64,000 bases of DNA, from assembly GCA_905221605.1 (NCBI GenBank), contig CAJNDS010000524.1, forward strand, positions 1 to 64,000, written 5' to 3'. Position numbers and translations under genes: made by a program. Source of the DNA: Symbiodinium natans (Eukaryota > Sar > Dinophyceae > Suessiales > Symbiodiniaceae). Below the pieces are notes generated by a model that saw only the letters and a list, made by a program, of their open reading frames with translations, was not told where the DNA came from and made no database searches. Below, one piece after another: positions 41,158 to 52,115 of the stretch (positions are counted from its first letter, which is position 1; each line of letters opens with the position of its first letter).

Positions 41158-41555
41158 TGAGGCGAGCCGCACTCGTTGATGTCATCGAAGTTAATGCCCA
41201 GCTCTCTCCAGCCGCTCGGCATCCTGAGCTTGACTTGTGGCCCTACTTTGTAGGTGCCTGACTCATAGCTGCATGTCGAACTACCCATGAACCTCCACGT
41301 TCACGTCCACAAGCCCAAGTGCCCCACCCAAGCCCAGCAGAAGTGAGCCCCCGGCAGCTTTCGCGCGACGGGATTCGAGTGCCGGGCCATCTTCTCGAGG
41401 CCATCCTGCCGAATCTCACAGGCCAGATCACGGGCTCTCACACGGGCACAAATCTGGCCCTGGTGTACACGTTCGCACGCCTGGAGCGTTTCCAGATCGA
41501 TCTGAAACAGGACCTCCCGGCAGGGGCCGTCGCTGGACTGCGCCAGGAGGCCCAC
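41158..41555 (-). CDS. possible exons, strand ambiguous
   Basis: Minus-strand readings include RMPSGWRELGINFDDINECG (about 41175-41245) and EIRQDGLEKMARHSNPVARK (about 41355-41430). The plus strand is open from 41319 to 41837 over the same place (172 codons), so I cannot choose the strand on sequence alone. Confidence 0.25.
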
Positions 41556-42847
41556 CTCGCAAAGGGCTTAGGGTTTGCCATGCAGGGCGGTCAGCGGTTG
41601 AAGTTGAGTTCCATCAGCTTGGAAGCATGTGCAAGAAAGTCGCAACAACTGCACGAAGGCACGCAATTGTCGAGAATTGACGAACGCAGGAGGAAGAATT
41701 ACAAACACCATCTCGCAGGAACAGCTAAGCTGCTAAACAGATGCCTCTCCCTTCCACGAGCCCGCACCTGCTCCTGCGAGGTCATGAGGATCTTGAAGAA
41801 CAGGAAGGCCAACCTCTCTGGGCCTCGCAACGCATGACGAACACAATGATTCCTCAAGAACCCAATCATGGAAGCCTGCGGCTGTCTGCGGAGTGCACGT
41901 GCTGAGGGACCATGTACGTCTAGGGCACTGGCAGTGCATGATCTGCTCGCTCAAGGACTCCATGGTTCGCAAGAGCAGGGCCTGAACGACTCTGGGATTC
42001 ACTGCACCAAGATCCTTTTGAGCTGACACTGCGGGGGGTCTGATGTGCATGCGGCTCGAGGCACGTGTTCTGTGGGAGATGTTGCCAAGCTGATGAAAAC
42101 GCACCGGTACCTCTGCGAACAGCACCAGCAAGGGCCGGGAGTCGTTCTTCTCGATGCTGCTCGCAACCTCCTCCGCTGTGGATACGAGTTCAGGGTTTCA
42201 GGGTTTGGGTTCCCGGCCAAGCAACCGTGCTTTGTCGAAAGCGCCTGCTCAGCGTCTATCTCTCTACGGTAAAGCGACCAAGAACCCGAAGAACTAAGCC
42301 CGAAAAGCCCGAAGCCGTCCGAAAGCCCCCTGGAGCGATAGCCCCTGGAGCGCGTCCTCCAGTTCGCTTCGCTGGATGTTGGCCAGGCAGCAGCCGTGAG
42401 AGACGTAGCCACACCTTGCGTTTTTTGGGGGTTCCCTTGTGCAAAGTTAGCATCCAGGCTTGATAAGGGCCTCTTGAGGTACATTTATATGGGTTCCCGG
42501 GCTACATGCTATCAGGAAGGCCCCCAAAGGAGCCTCCCGAACAAACCCGAACCTCCTGAACCCCGCGTGGAGACACGTCAGCGGGACCGAAAGGGACTCT
42601 CACATTGATCTGCAAACCCGAAGCCTCATGAGCCGTAGAACATATCTTAGAACCCTGCACCACAAAGTCTCCATGGGATGGAGGTTTCTTCAGAGTTCGA
42701 GCATCAGAGATGGCGAGCTTCGGGCTTGCAAGTTTGACGGGATGCGCTGGTTTCCGCATGCGGTCGGGGTGTGCTATAAAAACGAAGGGCTACAAGTACT
42801 TCCAAGGACCAGAAATCATGCCTGAACGGTGCATGGCCGTCACCCGT
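41556..42847. other. unresolved region
   Basis: Candidate minus-strand exon AFLFFKILMTSQEQVRARG near 41745-41815; candidate plus-strand reading GDVAKLMKTHRYLCEQHQQG at 42070-42130. Both strands are open and no family is recognised. Confidence 0.25.
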
Positions 42848-42935
42848 GTGCTACAAACCCTAAGCCCGAAGTCCTAAGCCCTAAACCCAAAACCCTAAAC
42901 CCTCAACCCAAACCCCAAACTCAAACAACAAACTG
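42848..42935 (-). repeat. degenerate CCCTAAA block
   Basis: About nine units with CCCAAA and CCTAAG variants, ending 11 bp below the exon at 42946-43092. Confidence 0.85.
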
Positions 42936-42945
42936 ACCGGTAAAC

Positions 42946-43092
42946 CATGAACCCTCGAAATGGGGCTCCAGACCATGCCGCGACACCTTCCAGGACACGC
43001 TTGTGCACCTCGAGCCCGCATCTGGTCTTTGGGCACTCTTGACTGGAGATCCTAACATCGCAATTGAGGCAGAAAATCGAAACCCCGAATCC
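42946..43092 (-). CDS. Cys-rich exon, possible metal-binding segment
   Basis: 147 nt, exactly 49 codons, phase 0 at both ends; acceptor GAGCTCAG and donor GTTTAC. Reads FCLNCDVRISSQECPKTRCG then LEVHKRVLEGVAAWSGAP. The Cys spacing C-x2-C-x8-C-x4-C plus a His five residues later could bind zinc, but no named finger class fits exactly. Confidence 0.45.
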
Positions 43093-43663
43093 CTGAGCTC
43101 GTAAACCTCAGGCCCTCGACCCCTCAACATGTCGGCACGTCTCTGGAGCTTGTGTGCTTGGTCCGGCCGCTGCTTGTATTGCTTGTTAGGCCGAGCAGCG
43201 ATGATCAGTGCGTTCTCTAGCTCGCCGCCTGCCCAGTTGGCTCAGTCGAGAAACGCTGAACCCATCACTAATTATGCTCAGGTCGCGGTCGCGGCGCGAA
43301 GTGCTAGTCCTGGTGGCACCCACAGATGTAATGCAAGCTGCACCACTTGTGGCTTTCGCGCGCTTGGTTCAGGTGGGATTAAGGCACAGCTCGCCAACGA
43401 GCATTTTCAAAACCGAACTATAGTCTATAGCTGTCTCTAAACCGAGAGCCCCCCAAAAAAAACCAGAAAGAACACTGACGACGCCCTTGCAGCCTCCGGC
43501 AGTGACGTAGTCCGGACCATCCTGGCCCGCATCGACAATACATTGAAGGTCGCTGAGATTCGAGGAATCATGGCTGAAGAATGCTGAGGGAGTCCTCGAT
43601 GTCACTGATTTCGCTGGTATCCTCATCGCTGTCCTCCTCGCGTGCCCTGCAAAAGGAATGAAA

Positions 43664-43694
<31 letters not shown>

Positions 43695-44741
43695 AAAAAA
43701 GAGACAGAGAGAGAGAGAGAGAGAGACGGAGAGAGACCACTGCTCGGATGAAAGAGTATATCTACCGCCTTGCTTTGAAGCGAGGTGTGCTTCAGCAGAA
43801 ACCGGCCTCTTCTGCGCAATCTTGGCACGGGCTCTCAAGGCCCGCAAAGCCAAAACCTCTGCCTGTGAAGAAAATAGCAGACAAGCTGACAAGCTTCACA
43901 CGGTAGAGACCTTTCTCGTGACAACGTTGTAAGAAGGCCCACATATCTTCAGCTTCATGAGATAGGGAAGATGCAGCTAAGGTTGGATTCGAACCTCGAC
44001 CTCTTGATGGGGCTCAGGGTTAGGATTTTCAGGCTTGAGACTCCCTATGCCATATATGCCCTTCATCATTCTCAGGAGGGGTGTGAACAAGCAACAGAAG
44101 AGGTGGCTCGCTCAAAACCTTGCATCTCCGGTGCCTGGATCTGCTTCTCCAGAATTCGCTGCTGGACCTCAAAACACTCGCAGCTTTGACCAGGCCAACA
44201 TTGGGGTGCTTCGGGATCTTGGGGTTGGTGCATTTGACATGACGAACTTCTGTGTCTGACACCTGCATGACACGTCTCACTCACCTACCGGCCGGACGTC
44301 ACACCTCGAAGAATGAGCCTGTAGGACTGTAGTGCGCGCAGAAAATGTTCGGCAGCAGGTTCCTGGGCACCCTGCTCCCATGTGGCATCTCAAGCGCCAT
44401 GCGGCCTGCTGTGTATGGGCTTGAGACGCCTAGGGTTTAGGGCAAGTTGCTGGGGTGCGAAGTAGCCCAGGTCCGCAAGGCCCCCAGGTTTGAGAGAATT
44501 CAGGAGAATTGGGATTCAAGGAAGCCTGCTTCAAGACTGTTTGTGGCCGAACCCACCAAATTGTGGTGCCTCCTCTTCCGTGGGTATTCTGCTGGAGCAC
44601 AACCTTGGTGGTGCGAGGCAGAACTGTTGACGAACCAGAACCTACATGCGTTTGGACATGGCCCTACTCCTCAACAACCTCGCGACTCGCAACCCTTGCC
44701 GGCAGCATCGGGCTTGAACAAAGAACATCGGGCTTCATCAG
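43093..44741. other. unresolved region with GA-repeat
   Basis: GA microsatellite at 43660-43738 (interrupted by an A run). A minus-strand reading CFEVQQRILEKQIQAPEMQG at about 44115-44175 is exon-like. Nothing else is supported. Confidence 0.4.
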
Positions 44742-44846
44742 GTGCAGTTGGCAGCGAGCATCAAAGCAGCTTCAAAAACACAAACAGCACGATTGCCTGC
44801 TTTCTGCCAGCCAAGCAGCTCCATTTTGTAGATGACGCGCTCATCT
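44742..44846 (-). CDS. probable exon, unknown protein
   Basis: 105 nt; acceptor GATTCAG, likely GC-type donor GCACCT. Reads DERVIYKMELLGWQKAGNRA then VCVFEAALMLAAN. Confidence 0.4.
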
Positions 44847-45777
44847 CTGAATCTAACCTCCACGCCGAAGGCTGGGACTCATGAAGACCATGGTGTCATC
44901 ACATTGCCGTGCAGGATTTCTCTCTGAGTCTCTGGCCTCCGTTGGCTGTATCTGGACAGCGCCTGGGATTCAGCACAGCCCCTCACTGGCTTTCAAGTCG
45001 AACTTTCAAAGATGCAACAGGTAGCAGTGAGACATCTGACCCAGCATCGAGAGCACCAGAGCGCTTGCAAAACCAGCGACCCGCGACCCCGACACTTTCT
45101 GGCCCACTCCCCAGTCCCCTAACTGCTGAAGAAGCTGCCGGAAACTTGGCTACCTGCCAAACTCAGAGCAGGTGGCATCAGAAAACTCAGGGCTGGAGCT
45201 CAAGGTGCCCAGGGCTGTTGGCTGCCTTGCAGGCTCCTAGCGGTAGCAGTCCTAGCACGTCCCTGGCCTGCAGTGACCTCGGAGCGCAGCCTCGCGAGGG
45301 CCGTTGGTGTTCAGGGTTTGGAGGGGGGGGGAGGGGGGGGGGGGGAGGGGGGGGGAGGGGGAGGGAGGGGGGAGGGGGGAGGGGGGAGGGAGGGGGGAGG
45401 GGGGGAGGGAGGGGGAGGGAGGGGGAGGGGAGGGGGGAGGGAGGGGGGAGGGAGGGGGGAGGGAGGGGGGGGAGGGGGGAGGGAGAGGGAGGGGGGAGGG
45501 GGGAGGCGTCGCTTGAGGGCGCTATCCCTGGGTCGATGTGTGGTCGGATTGTTTGGGGCTTGGCGGCTTCGGGATGTTCGGTGGAACGGGTTGATGCGCC
45601 CGATGAGAAGTTCAGCTCCCCAGTAAACTTCGGTTCGCACCTTAGTGCAGCCTCCTCCTCCGCCTCCTTCTCCCGGGTTGATCCTGCGATTGTGGAAGTC
45701 AAAAGGCTCGTGGCAGGTGGTGGCTGTCAGTGGCCTCCTGGGGGGGCCCTCAAGCTGTAGAAGGCAGAGGGTTAGGG
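44847..45777. other. G-rich low-complexity region
   Basis: Dominated by the GGGGGGA/GGGAGGG tract at 45319-45508. Long Gly/Arg/Glu or Pro/Ser frames across it come from the repeat. Confidence 0.6.
45319..45508. repeat. GGGGGAGG tract, about 190 bp
   Basis: Purine-only on the plus strand, G-runs of 3-14 separated by single A. Can form G-quadruplex or triplex DNA in principle. Confidence 0.97.
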
Positions 45778-45852
45778 CCCCTAAACCCTAAACCCTAAAC
45801 CCTAAGCCCTAAACCCTAAACCCTAAACCCTAAACCCGAAACCTTAAACCCT
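45778..45852 (-). repeat. CCCTAAA array, about 10 units
   Basis: Ends 12 bp below the coiled-coil exon at 45864-45922. Confidence 0.95.
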
Positions 45853-45863
45853 CCACTCAGGTC

Positions 45864-45922
45864 CTCTGCTGCTGCTGGACCGCCGTGCGGATCTCGAGGA
45901 GCCTCTGGAGCAGCAGCCGCAC
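45864..45922 (-). CDS. coiled-coil exon
   Basis: 59 nt; acceptor TGGTTCAG and a GA-type donor GACCTG. Reads VRLLLQRLLEIRTAVQQQQ, a Leu/Gln heptad pattern; the open frame upstream adds PMQKQLVQ. Short coiled coil of an unknown protein. Confidence 0.4.
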
Positions 45923-46133
45923 CTGAACCAACTGCTTCTGCATCGGGGCCCAAGCTATGGATACTTTTTCTAGAATAAGGAAGTCCTTGTAGAAAGACCG
46001 TCCCCAAGAGGACCTGTTTCAGTGACTTTCTTGACATCATCTTCCTTTAACCTATGAACACCCTGAGCCCAGATAAAGCATGCAAACCCACGCCTGCTCC
46101 AACCGACCCGCCTGACGCATCCCTCTAGGTGTC

Positions 46134-46236
46134 CTAAACCCTAAACAGTAACTCTAAACCCTAAACCCTAAACCCTAAACCCTAAACCCTAAACCCTAAA
46201 CCCTAAACCCTACACCCTACACCCTACACCCTACAC
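46134..46236 (-). repeat. CCCTAAA array with CCCTACA units
   Basis: About 14 units; the last four are CCCTACA and overlap the donor GTGTAGGG of the exon above. Confidence 0.95.
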
Positions 46237-46321
46237 CCCAGGGCCCCGACCCGCAGCAGATGAAGCCCACAGCGGAGAGCAGGGCGAGGCCAAGAAGGGC
46301 GCCAAAAGCCCCGAGGAAGGC
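46237..46321 (-). CDS. transmembrane exon between repeats
   Basis: 85 nt; acceptor CCTCCGAG, donor GTGTAGGGTGTAGGG. Reads AFLGAFGALLGLALLSAVGF then ICCGSGP, a strong membrane helix. Framed below by CCCTAAA/CCCTACA and above by a GGGCCTTTTA array. Protein unknown. Confidence 0.45.
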
Positions 46322-46338
46322 CTCGGAGGCAAGGAGGG

Positions 46339-46462
46339 CTTCGGGGCCTTTAGGGCCTTTTAGGGCCTTTTAGGGCCTTTTAGGGCCTTTGGGGCCTTTG
46401 GGGCCTTTGTGGGGCCTTTAGGGGCCTTTCGGGCCTCTAGGGGCCTTTCGGGCCTTTAGGTC
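46339..46462 (+). repeat. GGGCCTTTTA minisatellite
   Basis: About 11 units of GGGCCTTT with optional TTA or GG. It sits where a TTTAGGG array would usually sit relative to the exon. Confidence 0.9.
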
Positions 46463-46826
46463 GGTTTGGTGGGAGTCAGGGCACGCCTGTGGGGTGAGTG
46501 GTGCCGTTTTTGCGAGAAGCTGACAGCAAAGGCCTCTCAGAGTTTGTGCTTGGGAACTTGAGTGAGAGATCTGGTTGAACGTCTAGGTTGCTTTCCCACG
46601 AACCTGCCCTGGCTCCTGAATTTGAACATAGTTGAAACACATGGCCACAGCGAATCAATGGGAGGATCCAGAGGCCTGGGCCAATATGCCCACACCAGGC
46701 CACAGCCAGCGGCACTCCAAGGGTAGTCGACCTAGCCCGCATGGGTATGCTCCGCGCTCTGCTGATTTCCCCTGTGGACTCTTTGCCTTACATTCCCACG
46801 CTACCCCCGCGATGAAGCGAGCCAGC
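46463..46826. other. unassigned spacer
   Basis: No supportable feature. Confidence 0.4.
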
Positions 46827-46935
46827 CTTCTGCAATGTCTTGCGCAGATGCGTTGAATGTGAAGGCGTCCTTGCGGCTTGCAGGGATGTTGTCACATTCA
46901 TGCCACGTGATATGCCCGCGCAGAAACAACGGATT
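46827..46935 (-). CDS. probable exon, unknown protein
   Basis: Reads FLRGHITWHECDNIPASRKD then AFTFNASAQDIAEG; a GC-type donor GCTGGC follows at 46826. Upper border uncertain. Confidence 0.4.
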
Positions 46936-47862
46936 CACCAGGGACAGACAGATAGATACACCTTCTATCCAGGCAATAGCACCACATTGCCCACATCCCA
47001 TGTTCGCGGCACCCCACATCACAATTTATTGGCGTTGTTCAAGAGACCTTCCCTGCCAACATCACATCATAGTGTCATACACAGAAACCGTCCCCCAGCA
47101 TCTCCCAAACCACATGAAGGATGTGCAGATGCCAGGGCACCGATTCACACTGCTTCACCCGAGCCCGAGCCGAAGGGCTCCTTCCGCAACCGTGGAGCGG
47201 AGCAGTGCCGCAGCATCTGGCTGGTGGCGCTCACCTGCAAAGGGTGGCTAAGCGCTTGGGGCTCTTGGGATGGCTTGGCTTCTCTATCCGACCTTTTGGG
47301 GCGAACTGATGGCTTGTCTAGGAGCTCGTGGTCACAGAGCTTTGCACCAGGCCTGCCCGAAGAACTCCGGGTAGATGTAGCCCTTGCCTGGGGGGTTCAG
47401 CGAGAGTCGGGAGAAAATCCTGCTTGAAACGCCAGTTCGTGCTCTGCGGTCGAAAAATGTGAAAATATAAGGACGCACTAGTAGCTTGCTTGAGTCAGCT
47501 TTTACATGCAGTATGTGGTTTTTTTGTTGCTGCTGTCGTTGTTGCTTCATTGTTGTTGCTCTATCGATGTTTGATGCGTGGTTTGCTTGTTTCTCTTGGT
47601 TACGTACCGAGGAAAGGGTAGCAAAGGGATACCGGAAACAATGTGAGACCACTCCAACATTGTCTCGAAGCAGATGTCAGTACTTGCTGGACTGAAGGCA
47701 CTCTTGGGTACAAGCGGACTGGCCGCTTGCAACGACCCACATCCTGAGCTGTCAGAGTGTCAAAGTCTATGACCCTTCATGCCGGTCCCAGACCTCGAAG
47801 TCAGACACAATCACCCTGAGCCCAGCGGCGTGGCTGAAGCGGCCGCCCCACTCACAGCTCAC
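46936..47862. other. unassigned spacer
   Basis: A 195-codon plus-strand frame (46840-47427) has no family resemblance and overlaps the better minus-strand exon. Two CTTTG/TTGTTG-rich tracts lie near 47515-47560. Confidence 0.3.
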
Positions 47863-47937
47863 CTTCATGGCCTCCAGGGCTGCAGCCGTCATCGTGACAA
47901 ATTGTGATCGAAAGGCACCAGAAAGTCCTGAAAGTCT
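47863..47937 (-). CDS. probable exon, unknown protein
   Basis: 75 nt; acceptor ACTTCAG and donor GTGAGC. Reads LSGAFRSQFVTMTAAALEAM. The frame stays open beyond the donor to a stop at 47767, so it may be the last exon with the donor unused. Confidence 0.4.
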
Positions 47938-47994
47938 TCCCTCAGGCCCGCACATGCAGTGTGTCCATGGCGAGGAAGAAAGGCCCGCGCTTAC

Positions 47995-48165
47995 CACGGT
48001 CCCAGTCGTCCTGCCACTCATCCTGGCCATTTTTTCTGTTCAGCTGGTGTCTGATTTCACCGACTGCGGGCTTCGCATTTGCATCCCACACATCCCAACG
48101 CTCCGGCGAACTGGATCGCACGGCATAAGCTGCCCTTTTGTCCGCAGGATTACAGCCAATTAGCC
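47995..48165 (-). CDS. probable exon, unknown Trp/Asp-rich protein
   Basis: 171 nt; acceptor CTCCAAG and donor GTAAGC. Reads LIGCNPADKRAAYAVRSSSP then WDVWDANAKPAVGEIRHQLN and RKNGQDEWQDDWDR. Soluble character; lies just upstream of the exon at 47863-47937 with a 57-nt gap. Confidence 0.45.
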
Positions 48166-48509
48166 CTTGGAGAAGCCTCGGCACCAAGTGCCATCCTCTC
48201 AACGATGCATAGTCAGTGTTTCCTCACACCCTCCCGACGCACTTGGGTGCTGAGGCTGCAAGAGTGGTGAGATTTCAATCGAGCCACACGCGTCTACTTT
48301 ACAGCTTCTATGTTTGCACACTTCTGGCTGTGTTAAGCCCATGCAGGATACAAGACTTCCAGCTCACGTCTGACTCAGATGTCATTGCGGTTCCTGCAGG
48401 GCAGTGGGAGGGGTAGAGCTCAAGGGCTTAAATAGGCAGTCTCTGCAAATGCAGGACAGTGGGTCGCGAAACCGCGATCATGGTAGCAACCTTCAAGTAG
48501 TGGTTAGGC

Positions 48510-48670
48510 TAGCATTCTACAGGCTTGTGGTCGCTGTAGGATGACACACCATCTTGGACGACCTCTTCGATCTTCAAATTTCGCCGCTTGCACCAGCTTC
48601 GGGAGACGTCCTTGGCCAGCGCTGCTGCAAGACTGCTACATGCAGCTGCAAAGGCTTGCGATGTTCTGTG
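48510..48670 (-). CDS. probable C-terminal exon, basic helix
   Basis: Reads AFAAACSSLAAALAKDVSRS then WCKRRNLKIEEVVQDGVSSY and ends at a stop near 48510. The reading may be the tail of the channel gene above (50.7-59.5 kb) or a separate gene; no phase link could be made. Confidence 0.4.
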
Positions 48671-50661
48671 CCCAGCGCAATTAAGCACTTTCAGTCTTGG
48701 AAAGTTGGGGGCAAGGCATTGACCTCACGGTGTGTGCATGTTATCTCTGTGACCTGACTTACAGCAGCATGTGCGCTCTGCGGCTTGACTTTTGACGGCC
48801 CTGGCAAACTTCAGCACCCGTCTCCTTCGGCGTTCCAGGCACAAACGACTCTTCTGAGTCGCGTGCAAAGGCATGAACAGCCCTCAACAAATGATCCGCA
48901 GATCGAGTTCCGGATCGAGCATCATCGGCAGAACTACTCGGCAGCAAAAGGTGGCTTCGAAATCAACCAGGCCTGTACGTCAGGATGGAGAGAGGTCGGA
49001 AGTCGTGTACAACAAGCAAGCCAAACTGCGGCAACGAAAGTCGGCATCTTCCACGAGCCCAAATCACAGAACGGTAAGAGATTGACACCTTTGGGGGGGG
49101 AAAGACTCCGTGTATTCTAAGTCTACACAAGCTTCCAGGAAGGCTACGAGGCTACAGTTACACTTTGCTGCCTAGCTGGCATCGAGCAGGACAGAGGCTT
49201 TTGCCGAACCGGCGCGAGGCCGCCGAAGCGATTAGGGATGCCAAAAACGGACCTGTCCCATGCAACCATATTACATTTAAATACTCATTATTGATGTTAC
49301 TATTACTATTACTATTATTATTACTATTATTATTACTATTAGTCAACAATGCTGAAGACCTTCTACCTTCAGGCTACCTGGGTTACGCAAAGGCTTCTGA
49401 GTTGGCTTAGGCAGATTTTGGCACCCTGGTGTTTAAAGCCCTCAGAGCGAAGAGCTACAAAGCTCACTGCCAAGATCCCTGTCAGAGGAGGGTCGAGATC
49501 AGCGGGAGTATACGATGTGGTTTTTGCCACTTAGGCGCTCAGGCCTCAGGTAAGGCTCGAACACCTCCTCTTGATCTGGTGAACTGGAAGCTGATATGAG
49601 ATGCAGAGTCATGGCCCGTATGGCTGACACTTGGCGTCGCCACAGGCACATCACATTCTTATTCAAACAGTAGGTTCTACGTGGGGACTACCTGAACCCC
49701 TCTTTCTCTTTGTAAAAGAATTCCGTGCGGCCGTGTCTGGAGAGGCCTGATTGGCCCGAGTGGCCTGAGTGTGTGAAGCCGCAGCCTCCGGCCACAGCGT
49801 GCAACACCCAGGACCAGTCTTTGCGACACCAGCATCAGCCTGCAAACCTGCTGGAAGCAGCAAGACCATAAAATCTTGGACTCCCTGACTCGAGTGAAGA
49901 GCAGATGCTTCTTTGATTTTATTGGCCAGTATCTCTTTACACACGCACGCAAGCCAAAACAATATGCGATTCGCACATGCCGTCGGCCTTGTAGGAGAGT
50001 GACAAAGGCTACTCCGGGCCATCGATTGAGCTGCCACTTTTTGGGAAGATCTTGCCTGTCAATGGAAAGGAAGGAGTCCATGACTCTAACAACGATATTC
50101 AAGATGATGATGCTTTGCCCGCTCACCCCCAGCCCTCGCTCCCCTTCACCCCGGCCTACGTGCGTCTCATCCAGCATCGCGCTGCCTCCGGAGTCCCCAC
50201 ACATGAAGCGCATCCAAGTCAACCCTGCATGATCCTGCATGCAAACTCCTCAGAGGTTCGCGGTTAGCAACCAAGTCACTGGAGCGGCGCTTGTTGATGA
50301 CGTGTCGGGTGAACGCATGGTTGCGATGGTCAGGGTTGATCACACCACCAACATGCCTCGTAGGAAGGCGTGTCTACAGCAAGAGCTGAGGAAATGCTTA
50401 GGCCTCTGTTCTGTCTGCGGCGATGCATGATCCTTCTAAGCCTGCGCACATCTGTCCCTTTGACCTGGCTTCTCAACCCCTCTCGTCAGCAAATTCCCCC
50501 GAGTCTTGGAAGAGCGTCTTTTCTGCACTCACCAGTGCGCCCGTCGCCCAGTCGAACAGCAGCTCCTGTCAAATCGAGGCATGAAGAAAAAGTGGCCAGG
50601 AAGCAGCTCGCCAAAACTTATCTAGAAGAAAAGCGTTTTTCGGGATCTACGATGAGACAAC
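48671..50661. other. unresolved region below the channel gene
   Basis: ATT/ACT microsatellite at 49275-49345. A minus-strand frame at 50100-50240 (RFMCGDSGGSAMLDETHVGR) may be another exon. Otherwise no supportable features. Confidence 0.35.
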
Positions 50662-51953
50662 CTGAGAAGCTTGGCCTCATCGGCCCAGGCGTCCGTGAGC
50701 GAGCCCGGGCATTCCATGAAATAGGTCCAGAAGGCCACCTGAACCAAGGCACTCGCATCCCATGAACCCGCCGAACATCGGGTTTTCCGTCGGCATTTGG
50801 AGGGCTGGAATGGAAGAGCTAATCAGCTAATGCGGCCAGGACCACGGCATAGTTTTTCACCGTGATGTCATCCTTGAAAATATCCTGTTACGACGTGTAA
50901 TGTTCATGGAAGTAGATCCGACTGAACCTAGCGCTCCGGCCGCCTTCGTCGGCACGTAACATGCTAACAGCACCAGGACCTTTTGAGCGACATCCCTACT
51001 ACTGAGAACCTAACACAAGAGCTGATTACTGGAGTGACAAGGCAAAGTGTTTGGTGTTCTGGGTCTGGGCACGGGCAAAGAAACCATGTATTCCTTTGTG
51101 CGCCAAAAGAGCAAATAAACTTGAGCTTCAACTGAGAGAACTTCAGCATGTCAGGTATCCTGGAACTTTCCAGCATCCAGGCCGACGACGTCGCACCTTT
51201 GACTTTCAGGAGGTCCCGTCTCAAGGGGCTTCAATACCGCAAACGATCACTGTTGAAACTCCAGCTGTCGGAACGATTTTTCAGAGGAGCGGAGGGCCCC
51301 TTCCCAAGGTAGCCAGGACTTTAAGCGGGGAGAGGCTTCTGTCATCGCGGCACCCGCAACCATGCTGCTCTTATCTTTGCCGTCTTGCTGAGACTTTGAT
51401 GGGTTGGGGGCTGCTACTTTTGTTTATAGAGACCCCATCTCGCGCCAGGTGACTCCTCAGGCCCGGTGGTGGCGAAGCCATTGTGGGACCACTTCAGCCA
51501 GAGAGCTGCCTCACAGATCCACTTGCCTGGGCACAGAGGTGCGGTGAACATCAGCTGCAGTGGCTCTGCTTCGCCGCTCCCTCTTGTATCTTCCAAAGGG
51601 GAATAGGGGACGACGGGTTTGAGGCATCTGGCCGAAATATGCTGAAATGGCGCGAGAAGACTGGGGCTGTGGAAAGATCACGGGGGGATCAGGACTTCTT
51701 AGGACGACCCCAACATACTCCAAACTACTTCAAACAGCTCCAAACCGTCCAAACCTTGTCAACGTGCTCTCGAATCCAGCCTTCCTGCAGCAGAACTGGC
51801 AGCGGCGACAGCTGCTTGTCGCATTTGTAGGTTAGAGCCTTGGTCGATGCAGCGAAGCATCTCCAAGCGATTCGGACAGCGTGGCTTTGAGTTGGCTGCC
51901 CCAGAAGTGATGAAATACATCGCGGTCGCTGACTCGCCCGATGTGATGAGCTC
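50662..51953 (-). CDS. channel gene: CNBD and post-CNBD exons
   Basis: Exon 51900-51953 reads ELITSGESATAMYFITSG, the beta-strand pair around Gly-Glu...Met-Tyr-Phe typical of cNMP-binding folds. Exon 51463-51526 carries KWICEAALWLKWSHNGFATT, the equivalent of the phosphate-binding-cassette region. In cNMP-binding channels an Arg in this cassette holds the phosphate; none is visible, so nucleotide binding is doubtful, as in EAG channels. Exon 51160-51202 reads QRCDVVGLDAGKFQ and exon 50662-50738 reads AFWTYFMECPGSLTDAWADE. GC-AG and GA-AG introns join the last three. Confidence 0.7.
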
Positions 51954-52071
51954 CTGGAGTTCAGGGCGAACTGAGGTTTGTATAATACTCATAGTAATAA
52001 ATATAAAAACAACTATCTTTCCTATTGTTATTGGATGATTTTGGTTTTCTATGTTTTTGTATCTTTTAATA

Positions 52072-52115
<44 letters not shown>

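Noticed and set aside
41319-41837. 172-codon plus-strand frame as a gene
   Set aside because: The opposite strand is equally protein-like over the same place, so neither strand can be chosen; kept only as a low-confidence ambiguous entry.
43975-44000. tRNA-like B-box (GGTTCGAATCC on the minus strand)
   Set aside because: The T-stem does not pair, and no A-box or cloverleaf is found upstream.
45187-45760. Long Gly/Arg/Glu or Pro/Ser frames
   Set aside because: They cross a G/A-only tract, which stays open in several frames at once.
46840-47427. 195-codon plus-strand frame
   Set aside because: No domain, no splice or start context, overlaps a better minus-strand exon reading (HITWHECDNIPASRKD).
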